Shown here one piece after another: positions 11,393 through 21,163 of a stretch of 64,000 nt of DNA. A program made the position numbers and the translations under genes. Under the pieces are notes generated by a model, which saw nothing but the letters and a program-made list of their open reading frames with translations, made no database searches and was not told where the DNA came from. Every line of letters begins with the position of its first letter. Position 1 is the stretch's first letter. Source of the stretch: Dioscorea cayenensis subsp. rotundata. Taxonomy: Eukaryota; Streptophyta; Magnoliopsida; Dioscoreales; Dioscoreaceae. The DNA lies in assembly GCF_009730915.1 (NCBI RefSeq), contig NC_052489.1, forward strand, positions 10,362,333 through 10,426,332. Reading direction: 5' to 3'.

Positions 11393-11688
11393 ATGATATG
11401 CCCTATATGAATCGGTATGCGCTGAACCATCGAATACAGGTACAGAAGCTCCTGCCAGCTTAGGACACCAGTGCTATCACCACGGCCATTCACCGACCTG
11501 CTCAGAATAGCATGTAAATATCGGTATACAGGTCAGGAAAGGCACGTGGCCTTGGACACCCATGACTCATACCGACCCTGACCACACAATGCTCTATACG
11601 CTCTCTGCAAGGTCAAAGCTCCAGGGTAATCTGTCGGTAACTGGAAATACTCCTCGGTGTCAGTAAATGCCTACTCGTATAAGCCATG
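11393..11688 (-). pseudogene. ORF3 fragment, middle part (element B)
   Basis: Read on the minus strand, this matches element A ORF3 around 2890-3190: a GATTACCCTGG block, GTATCCAAGGCCAC, and the CTGTATTCCATGG-like block. Frames are broken by indels. It continues the fragment at 13536-13934 on the other side of the inserted solo LTR and is cut at 11393 by a deletion into the LTR. Confidence 0.75.
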
Positions 11689-13535
11689 TGATAAGTGCTT
11701 GTGTGATATGAATGCGAAGCATTCTTTCCTTATGTTGAGCATTACTTTTCTCGGGTTTTTACACTAATATGTGTGTTTTTATGTTACTTTTATGCAGGTA
11801 GGGTTGTGAGGCCGAGTATGAAGGAAATAGGCCAATGTGGATCACAATGCACCGATTTTGGAGGAAATCTTGCTAAGGTTCAAACGCGAAGACATAGGTC
11901 GATGTGAGATGCTAGAATGTGTGCCAACCTCCTCGTATTCGAGTTGGCACATCCATTTGGAGGGGCACAGAGGCAGTCACACTCGAGCATTTCGACTTAT
12001 GCACATAGAACAAGAGTTCCACCAACGTGTACACCATTGAAGAAGCAAGTGATCCACGATGTGAACGTGTGGCCGTTTGCGTTACCCCGATGAAAGTATG
12101 GAATTGGGAAGCTATTCAGGATGAATACTGTAGCAGTACTGTTCACAGCCGACCGAGAAACCAGAGAAACAGAGAATCCACACGGGTGTGTGGAAATTAT
12201 CCACGCCCGTGTGGAAATTCCGCACGGGCGCGTGGAGTATCCACGCCTGTGGAGTCGCCCGATTCCATCCCTATTTAAAGCCGATTCAGCCCCGATTTTG
12301 GTATTCTTTTCTCCATCGTTTCCCCAACTTGCGAGAGGGCTTCGGCTAGGGTTTTAAGGGGTATTGGCCAAGGTTTTTGGAGAGGTTCTACGGCTCCGAC
12401 ATCACGCGTCATTTGGAAGAAGGTTATTGGGAGAGCTTTCGTCGGCACCGATCCGGCGAGGTGTATCCTAGGCCGGACAAAGGAACCCTTGCGACGAGTA
12501 GAGGACTCTCCACAAGACCATCGACATGACTATCGAGGTGGTTTATTTATGGATTCATTGCTTTTACATTCTATTTCTTTGATTGTACTTAGCTCCATGG
12601 AGAGCTAAACCTCTAGTGGGTACTCGGGTATTGTGAACCCTAGGATGTATTTGTTTCTTTGAACCTCTTTATTATGCTTTCAATAAATTTATGTTTATTT
12701 TGAGTTCCAACCTTGAATGCTTGATTGTATGAACATTTCCCTTAGAGTGACACTAGGGTTGAGAGTTCTTGTTGGTAACCTTGTGAGTGAGTGACACTCC
12801 ACGGCGCTAGACAAAGCTAGGTTGGAGAGGGTTGAGAGGGTGAGTCGAAAGGTATAGGAGCTCTCCCTTTCCCCTCCGGCGTGATAGATTCTACCTCCGT
12901 TCCTCGAGTTCTTTACGGCCATAGTAGAGTGAATGGTCTAAGGGATGAACTTCCGCTGGGGCTTAGTTGCGCGTGCAACGGAGTGAAGTGTTGAGGTGAT
13001 CTTAGTATCTAGGGCTCAATTATGGTTAGGGACCTTCCACCTGGACCAAAGGGTTAGGTCTATTATAAGGAAGAGATTTATCACTTGGAATCCCTAGAGC
13101 TCATTGCAACTCTATGCGAGTGCGAGGTGTTGAGATTGTTCGATTTCTCCTCCGGGACATGTATAGAGTTAGGCATAGTTGACCTTAGATTTGGGACTAT
13201 GTAATTAAGGATTTCCACGACTCACCATTGCATTGATTATGAAGCATAATAGAGGGTTCTTGCACTTGAAACAATTATCCTAGGTGGTGCATTATCCGGG
13301 TACCCCATCTTTATCGATTGCCTTACCCCCTTCTTTACTTTTGCTCTCTTTCTTGTTGCTTTTATCGTTGAGAATTGAATCATTATCACACTCCTTATCA
13401 TTGATTTTTCACATAGCTAAGAATCAAATTAAGTGTTTTTACTCCCTACTCCCTGTGGATTCAACCCCTCTCACCCGGGATTATTACTTCGACAAACCCG
13501 TGCACTTGCAGGATATACGCAAGGGGACCTTGTCA
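11689..13535 (+). mobile_element. Solo LTR in ORF3 of element B (TSD CCATG/CCAAG)
   Basis: Begins TGATAAGTGCTTGTGT and ends GGGGACCTTGTCA, 1847 bp, with no internal region. Flanks are CCATG (11684-11688) and CCAAG (13536-13540), 4 of 5 identical. The ORF3 copy in element A has CATGG at the equivalent unbroken place (2896-2900), which confirms the insertion point. It arose by insertion of a full element and LTR-LTR recombination. Confidence 0.93.
12181..12278 (+). promoter_or_regulatory. LTR promoter-like block: palindromes and TATTTAA
   Basis: Three alternating CACGGGNGTG / CACGCCCGTG motifs at 12180-12256 are followed by CCCTATTTAAAG, with TATTTAA at 12272-12278. The same order is seen in other LTRs (22262-22319; 44966-45041; on the minus strand near 18675-18780 and 24687-24790). 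This fits a pol II core promoter with upstream binding sites; activity is inference. Confidence 0.6.
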
Positions 13536-13934
13536 CCAAGACGAATTGAAAACTGAGTAATGCTCATGCTATGGTGAGATGTCCAAATGCTCTGAACTGA
13601 ATGGTGTCAAGACTGTTGCATCTCGTATAAGATTTATCGAACTCGAATGACGATAAGACCTCAAGTGTAAGCTTACGAATAACTGGCTCCCTGTCGACAA
13701 TAACTGCCTCCAACCTCCCACTGAAACGAGATCATCGACCTCATCTGTGAACTCATCTCCCTGCTATAGATCTCTCAATATGCTCATGTCCAGGAATCGA
13801 GTGTGTCCAAACCGAAGTCTCCACAAACGCTTAAAACGCACCTGGTTCTTGGGAATAGCAAACCTCATACTTTTGGACTTAGGAGATGACTCACGCGGCT
13901 GTTTATCAGCTTACTTCTTTGACAGAGGTGACAT
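13536..13934 (-). pseudogene. ORF3 fragment, N-terminal part (element B)
   Basis: Minus-strand ATG at 13934 opens ATGTCACC, the same start as in element A, and keeps the PRESSP peptide. A stop follows after about 7 codons and further indels occur. The block near 13600 matches A at 2790-2850 (TCGAACTC/ATACAGTTTAGAGC region). A splice-acceptor-like TTTTACAG ends 3 bases before the ATG (13938-13945). Confidence 0.75.
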
Positions 13935-13945
13935 AATCTGTAAAA

Positions 13946-15240
13946 TTTGAAATAAAACCGATCAAACCAGTTAATTAAGTAATGTTGCAGAAATCCACAA
14001 GGTCGTGTGAAATTTCCACACACCTGTGTGGATCCAAGGGGAGTGAAAAAGACGTACTGCCGCACCTCAAAAATCTAATAATACACCGTTAAATCGCTTC
14101 TAACTTTGTTCTAAACATGCATAATCATTTTAATTGTAGAGACGAAGCATCAATGACTAGTTTTATCGATTAAGATAAAGAATTGGTGAAGAAAACAAAA
14201 CAAAAGCTAGGGCTTAGCGATGAGTTGAGATTGAAAACCTTGAATCGGTCGGACACCAAGTACAAATCCTTAAAATTCAGCAATGCGAGGTCGGGAAACA
14301 ATGTGAGAGTGCTCTCGGACGAATGAAGAATGTTAGGATGAAGAGGAATGGTGGTCATTTAAAAGTAACTCGCATCTCTTGGCATTCTGTAACTCCTCAT
14401 GGGCGTGCAGAAATTACCCACGCCCGTGTGTCTCCACAGTGGAGAGCCACAGGGCAGACGCACGCCCCTGTGCCCTCTCGGGATAACACTCAATCTCTCT
14501 GAACGCAACCACATGGGCGTGCGGAAAATACCAACGCCCATGCGTCCAACCCACAGTGGCAGCCGCACCCCCCTGTGGCTTATCTATCCAACCGAGAGAT
14601 ATATTCTAAGTGTTTCATACGCCCGTCCAAAAATTACGCATGGGCTTGGCCATTCACAAGCCAACTCATAGGGGTGAACGCAAGCCCCTGTGTCTTCTCG
14701 GGATGGAGAGAGCTTTTCTACAGAGATCCACACGGGCATGTGGAAAATACCCATGCCCGTGAGTTTGTCACAGGTTTGCCCACAGGGGCGAGTCCAAGCC
14801 ACTGTGTGCTCTCGGGATAATTTGCTAAGTCTCTGCAGGAAGGCCCACGCCCGTGTAGAAATTACCCACGGGCGTGGACCATCACAAGGTTGCTCATAGG
14901 GGCGTGTCTATGCCCCTGTGTCTTCTCTGGATGGGCTTCCAGTATAAATCCACGGGTGTGCGGAAATTTTACATGCCCGTGCTTTTTCTTTAGATGCCTT
15001 AAAAACTCTGCAAGCTCTGGAAAAAAATTCCTGAATTTGTTGACACACTCAGAGCCTACCCTATTATGCAAAACTAAACCAATAAAAAACATGAGAAACT
15101 AGCTCAAGCAACCAAAACTTTGCCAAATCCACATGAAAACACACGATGACATTAAAAACCACAGCAAAAGCATCTAAAAATCAAGACACCAACACTCAAC
15201 ACTTTATCCGTGCCAACACTAAACCACAAACTAAGAAAAC
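13946..15240 (-). repeat. Spacer of element B with CACGGGCGTG palindromes
   Basis: Non-coding counterpart of the element A spacer. From 14390 to 14990 palindromic motifs such as CACGGGCATG, CACGCCCGTG and GGGCGTG recur every 30-70 bases in both orientations. 13946-14380 and 15000-15240 are plain AT-rich sequence that aligns with element A. Confidence 0.75.
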
Positions 15241-15248
15241 AGTAACCA

Positions 15249-15266
15249 CTTGGGTTGTCTCCCAAG
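15249..15266 (-). repeat. Conserved hairpin (element B)
   Basis: cttggg-ttgtct-cccaag on the plus strand: same stem as at 1278, changed loop, and the adjacent AAGCGCTTG block kept. Confidence 0.8.
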
Positions 15267-15312
15267 AAGCGCTTGTTTTACGTCACTAAGCTTGATGTAC
15301 CCTTGTCTTACC

Positions 15313-17268
15313 TCACGAGGGTTCATAGATGAAGGTTGCCCTCTTACCCATAGCTTGAAGGCATGAAGTGCAAAGCATCTTGAAGGTAGAGGGGGAGTTA
15401 TCGGGTTTAGGACTACCTAGCAATGGTGCATCCAATTTGTTCAGTTCATGCGCGTCAACAATAGCCTTGGAGCATTTCCAGTGGCATCTCCTCACCCTCT
15501 TCATCTTCTGGAGCACCTTCTTCAGGATCCCCGGAGTAGGTGGTACATCTTCAGTCGAACCAAGCATCATAACTTCTTCATTTTCCACCTCTTGGTCGAA
15601 CAAACCCTCATACGGGTCTGGATTGAACATTTCCTAGATGTATTCATCAACAATCTCATCAGTAGTATCTAGAAAATACAAAGCATCATCGAAATCAAGA
15701 GAATGCCACATGGCTACAGCAAGGCGGTATATGAGCTTGTCATGTCCAACTCTCAACCGATGTCTAGCACTACAAATTCAACCGAAAAAATATACTTGTC
15801 CATCTTGACAAACACGTCTTCAATGATATCCCTCAGATGTCTCATCATTCGATCCGCCAATTACAAAGTCATCCGAGTAGGTCTAGGCTCGCCCAAGCCT
15901 AGTTTCTGAAAGAAGGTGTATGGCATAACGTTGATACTGGCCCCTAAGTCTGAAAATGCCATTTCTTCACCCAAATTGCCAATATTACACGGAATAATAA
16001 AGCTTCCCGGGTCTTTCTTCTTGTTCGGCATGTTCTTTTGCAACACCGCTGAGCAAGACGCATCTAGGATCACTGAAGCACTATCCTCCAACTTCCTCTT
16101 GTTAGTTAACAAGTCCTTCAAGAATTTGGCAAACTTAGGCATTTGGGCCAATGCCTCAACAAAAGGAATATTGATGTTGAGTTGCTTGAACAAACTCGGT
16201 TCTCCATGTTTGAGGCTTGTTGTTGTTGGAAACCCGGTGGCTCCATGGCCTTTTGTTGACCTTGGTTGCTCCACAAAAAATTGGGATGATTCTTACAACC
16301 CGGATAGTAGGTGTTGCTATATGGATTCCATTGGTTCCTCATTGAATTACCCACAAAATCGATATTTTCAACCGGAGATGCATCATCAATAGAGATTAGG
16401 TAATCGGAGTGAGCATGTCCTCCTTCATACCCCGGTGCAAGTAGTCACAGCTGCCACTCTATTCGAAGTTAGAAGATCTAACTTCTTACTCAATAATTCT
16501 TCTTGAGCTGCTAATAAAGTTACTGCATCTATCTCATAAAGCCGAGCCACTTTTTTCTTCTCCCTGTTGCCACATCCAAGAGTTGCCTTGTACTTGGATT
16601 CAACCTGTTGTAAAAGGTCTGAATAATTATCCACTCCGGGAATCCGTGTTGCGGGCACTTTCTTAGGAGCTCCTTGAACCTTTCCCATATCTCCAATAGA
16701 GACTCCAATTCCGACTGTATGAAGGATGAGATCTCATTCCTAAGCTTTGTAGATTTTTCAGGAGGAAAAAAATGGGCTAGAAAAGCTTCTACCATCTCCT
16801 CCCATGTGGTAATTGATGCTCTAGGTAATGAGTGTAGCCACTGCTTGCTCTCCCCTTTAAGGAAAATGGGAAGGCTCTCAACTTGATAGCATTATCCATT
16901 ACCCTGTTTATCTTAAGCATATCACACACCTCGAGAAAGTTCTCTATATGATAGTTTAAATCCTCATCGACCAAACCATTAAACTATGCAGATTGCTGTA
17001 ATATGTGGATGAATGCCGGCTTTAGCTTGAAGTTCTGAGCTATAATCGGGGGACGCACAATACTCGATTGTGTCCCCAATACTAGAGGTGTGGCATAATG
17101 TGATAATGTCCGCAGTTGCTCATTCTATTCTGCCATGTTTTTAGATTCTTCTACTTCCAAATCAGCTAGATTAGACGGTTCTTGTATAGGTTCTTTCCCT
17201 TTTCTTCTAAGTGTGCGTTCAAGCTCGGGATCTCCTTCAATCAATATTGAGGGGTTCCCTCGGGTCAT
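15313..17268 (-). pseudogene. gag-protease polyprotein (element B), deleted and broken
   Basis: The ATG at 17268 (MTRGNP) is followed by the gag domain (KSTKLRNEISSFIQSELESL; YNRLNPSTRQLLDVATG). A deletion of about 100 bp near 16590 joins the GRREKKK region. A larger deletion at about 16197 fuses the Gln-rich segment to FKQLNINIPFVEALAQMP of the protease part, removing the linker. The protease motif near 15950 reads SDLGASINVMPY, so the catalytic Asp-Ser-Gly is changed. The second protease half has lost part of the flap and LILGR region near 15765. The tail (PGILKKVLQKMKRVRR ... ATFIYEPS) is open to 15313. It is the same tail as in A and G, where RT would be expected in an autonomous element. 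Confidence 0.85.
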
Positions 17269-17395
17269 AACTTGGAGCTACACAAAAAAGAAACAAAAGG
17301 AAAATCAGAATGATGATAGAATAAGAAGAAATGAACTAGAATAAATGAATAAATAGCTAAGAAAACAAAGTGCAAAGTATCTCTAAACGCTTACT

Positions 17396-17412
17396 CTGGG
17401 GCAACGGCGCCA
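17396..17412 (-). other. Primer-binding site, tRNA-Asp type (B)
   Basis: Plus strand ends GCAACGGCGCCA, 12 bases identical to the tRNA-Asp 3' end, 6 bases from the LTR edge. The upstream C-run is partly mutated. Confidence 0.82.
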
Positions 17413-17418
17413 AAAATT

Positions 17419-19283
17419 TCACAACACCCCTTGCGTATATCTCGCAAGTGCACGGGTTTGTTGAAGTAATAAAATCCCAGATGAGTGGGTATCGTATCCA
17501 TAGGGAGTAGGGAATAAAAATACTTAAATTGTTTCCTAACTAAGTAAAAGATGAATAGTGATATGTGTGGCAAGATGTAAAATAACAAAAGTAAAAAGAA
17601 GAAGAAAGAGAGCACAAGTAAAGGAGAAGGTAAGGTTATCGATATGGGGTACCTGGATATTGCTCTGCCTAGGACAATAATTTCAAGTGCAAGAACCATC
17701 TATTATATTTCCTAACTGATGCAATAATGAGTCGTGGAGATCCTTAAATACATCGTCCCAAATCTAAGGTCAACCATGCCTAACTCTATACATGTCCCGG
17801 AGGAGAAATTGAATAACCTTTCAACCTCGCACTCGTATAGAATTGCAATAAGTTCTACGGATTCCAAGTGATAAATCCTCTTCCTAGATGTAGACCTAAC
17901 CCTTTGGTCCAGGTTGAAGGTCCCTAGCTACAATTAAGCCATATGTTCTAAAATCACTTCAACGCTTCACTCCGTTGCACCCGCAACTAAGGCCCAGTGG
18001 AAGGTCATCCTTTAGCCCATTCACTATACTATGACCGCAAAGAACTTGAGGAAATGGAGGTAGAATAAATCACACCGGAGGGGAAAGGTGATGCTCCACT
18101 ACCTCTCGACTCACCCTCTCAACCCTCTCCAATCTAGCTTTGTCTAACTCTCGTGGTGTGTCACTCACTCAGAAGGGTTACCAACAAGAACTCTCAACCC
18201 TAGTGTCACTCTAAGGGAGTATTCATACAATCAAGCATTTAAGATTGGAACTCAAATAAAACATCAATTAATTGAAAGCATAATAAAGAGGTTCAATGAA
18301 ACGAATACATCCTAGGGTTCATAAATACCCAAGTACCCACTAGGGAGTTTAGCTCTCCATGGAGCTAATTACAATCAATGAAATAAAATGTAAAACAAGG
18401 AATCCATAGAAAATCCCTCGATAGTCATGGCAATAGTCTTGTGGAGAGTCCTCTACTCGTCCAAGGGTCCCTTTGTCCGGCCTAGGATATACCTCACCGG
18501 ATGGGTGCTGATGAAAGCTCTCCCACTATCCTTCTTCCAAGCGGAGCACAATGTCAGAGCCATAGAACCTCTCCAAATCCCTAGCCAATACCTCTCCAAA
18601 CCCTAGCCGCAGCCTTCTCTCAAGTTGGGGAAAGGATGGAGAAAAGAATAATGAAATCGGGGCTGAAATCAGTCTTAAATAGGGATGGAATTGGGAATCC
18701 ACACGCTCATGTTGGCGCCCTTGTGGATTTTTTGCATGGGCATGTGGAATTTCCACACGCCCGTGTGGATTCTTTGTTTTACTCCTTCTTCGGGCGGTTG
18801 TGAACAGTACTTGCTACAGTATTTCATATAGTGCCCTTCTACAGTACCGGCCCGAAACACTCCTAAATCCATGCTTTCATCTAGGTAAAGTAAATGTGTA
18901 CACATTTACGTCATAGATCTCTTTGCTTCTTCAATAACGGACTTGTTGGTGGAGATCTTGCTATACATGCACAAGCCGGTAATGTTTGAATGTGACTGCC
19001 CTTGTGCCCCTCCAAATCGTTGTGCTAACTTGAATATGAGGAGGTTGGCACATATTCCCGCATTTCGAACAAGACTTATGTCTTCGCGTTTGAACATTCT
19101 CAAGATTTCCTCCAAATAGTACATTAACGATCTACATTGGCCTCTTTCTCTAACCTTCGGCTTCACAACCCTATATGCATGAAAGTAACATAAATGCACA
19201 CATATTAGCATTAAAACCTGAGAAAATTAATGCTCATCATAAGGAAAGAACACTTCGTATTCTTATCACACAAGCACTCATCA
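17419..19283 (-). mobile_element. 5' LTR of element B
   Basis: 1865 bp, minus strand starts TGATGAGTGCTTGTGTGATA; the end near the PBS is mutated (TGTGA for TGTCA). It contains palindromes at 18690-18780 and TATTTAA (minus) at 18675-18681. Confidence 0.9.
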
Positions 19284-19288
19284 AGCAC

Positions 19289-20102
19289 GACCATGCTCAC
19301 CTTGAAAACCACTTTTTAACCCTAAACACATCGTCAAACATTCGGCAAGATGCCCCAAACCAAAGACAATGAGAAAATAACTAAAATGACCAAGATAACA
19401 AAGTAACAAGCAAGGGAAAATATACCGAAATACCACATTAGTTGTTCATGCTAACAAAATACATGCCAAAATCATAAAAACAACCCAACAAAGCAACATA
19501 AAACTCCCTCAAGTGATGAATGAGGAGTAATAAGCTGTGGAAATTTTCTAACGACGCCACCGAAGGGTTGGCTTCCTTGTTCTCTACAAGCCTTTGCACA
19601 AGGAGATGATTGGAGATCTTTCCAAATCTTGCTTCTCTTTTTTATTTCCACTCCACAGATATCTTCTTTCGGCTTCCTTTACCCTGGATTTAGAGGTGGA
19701 GATGAGAGCTCTAGGGTAGGAGGAGATTGTTACCCAAAAAGCAACAAAAACTTCTTCTAAAACAATTCTTGGTTTGCTTCATAGTCTGGTTCGTGGTCAC
19801 GAAGGAACCCATGAGAACCTCTGGACTTCTGCAAAAAATTCTATGAAGTGGTACAATTAAGTGCTACAGTAAAATGAAATAGTACTATACATTCTATAGC
19901 CTGTTTGCGGGCATCCTCATGGCCGTCAGGATGCCCATCAATAAAACCCAAGACTTCACCATTTTTTTACTTCTTCGTCTTACAGTGCCCAACGCCGTTT
20001 CTTGTGCTCAAGCAAATAATCATAAAGGATGCCCATCAATAATACCCAAAAATGTATGTATCCTATATATATGTATAGGATACATACATTTTGGTATTTA
20101 TC
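19289..20102 (-). mobile_element. Degenerate LTR piece, second family
   Basis: The right edge at 20102 (minus strand TGATAAATACC) is followed by a polypurine-like tract, so this is the start of a 3' LTR. It has the GGCATCCTCATGGCC/GGATGCC motif typical of second-family LTRs here (compare 28917 and 36409). The left limit is unclear; 19289-19500 has no recognisable content. Confidence 0.55.
20041..20098. repeat. Long inverted repeat at an LTR end
   Basis: Left arm 20041-20067 and right arm 20074-20098 are reverse complements apart from two extra bases on the left, with a 6-base loop. The arms are the LTR terminus sequence itself. Next to it, CTTGTGCTCAAGCAAA occurs as a direct repeat at 20001 and 20128. 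Confidence 0.85.
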
Positions 20103-20151
20103 AAACATCCCCACATCTAAGCATTTGCTTGTGCTCAAGCAAACAATCATG
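20103..20151 (-). other. 3' end of second-family element with polypurine tract
   Basis: Minus strand reads CAAGCAAATGCTTAGATGTG then GGGATGTT directly before the LTR. It continues after the inserted LTR E at 26242-26558 and matches 29184-29569 of element F. Confidence 0.65.
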
Positions 20152-21163
20152 AAGAATGACACACCAATTGGATGCATGTACCGCAAGTGCACAGGTGCAG
20201 AAGTAATAAAATTCCAAACGGGTCGGGTAGTCGAATCCGTAGGGAATAGGGTAACTAGTACTAACTACTTTTCTGCTATCTAGCCTAATGATCAATGGGA
20301 TGATGTGATGATCTAGTGGGTGAAGAAATGAATACCTAAGATGAATATGCAAGGGTAAAAGAGAGGGAGATCTCAATCTATAAAAGTGGGCTATTCAGCC
20401 AATGCTCCCCCTAGAATTCAGGTATTAGTTACCAGGTGTTCAAAGTGTTTCTAGAATGAGTAGGCTAAGTCATGGAAATCCAAAGATAATTGGATCCTGG
20501 CCTCAAGATCACTGATACTGGTCACCTACAAGGTCTCGATAGTGAAATCTCTGTCTCAACACCTCACACCACATATGACCCCATAGTACTCTAGAGAATC
20601 CAAAAGGTGTATCCAATTCCTACGAATAGACCTAACCCTACCTCTAGGTAAAAGGTCCTTAACCCCTACGAGGTTCTGATAGAGATCTCTCTCAATCTCA
20701 ACACCTCACACCGCATATGTTTGCTTAGAGCTTAGGAAATAGAGAGATATAATATACAAATTATAGGGGAAAGTGGGCGATCCATTATCTCATGACTCAC
20801 CCTCTTAACCCTCTTCAATCAGATGTTCTAACCCTAATGGAGACCTTTCTCTCACCAAGGTGAACAAATTATACAAACCAAACAAACATAATATTAATAA
20901 GGCAAGCAAGCACTAGGCAAACAAGATTGAAACCTCAACCAAACTTGGATTAAATAGAAACACAAAGCAAATCCACACAAAATTAGAATCCTAGGGTTCA
21001 CAAGCACAAATACCCACTAGGGGTTTAGCTCTCCATGGAGCAATATATAAAACAAACTATCAATGAATGAAAGTATATAAAGCCATAAAAATAAACCCCC
21101 CTATATATGACTCAATGGTCTGATCGAGAGCTTCAACATCTTGATGGAATCCACTCTGAAGCT

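Larger units (their letters stand above)
9938..19283 (-). mobile_element. Element B, complete RT-less gypsy element with TSD AGCAC
   Basis: Bounded by AGCAC at 9933-9937 and 19284-19288, a perfect 5-bp target duplication. In element order: 5' LTR 19283-17419, PBS, gag-protease 17268-15313, hairpin, palindrome spacer, ORF3 (13934-13536 and 11688-11393), 3' LTR 11392-9938. A solo LTR (11689-13535) interrupts ORF3. Without this guest the internal region is about 4.2 kb. No RT, RNase H or integrase is found in it. The 3' LTR lacks roughly its first 420 bp, joined directly to mid-ORF3. Confidence 0.92.
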
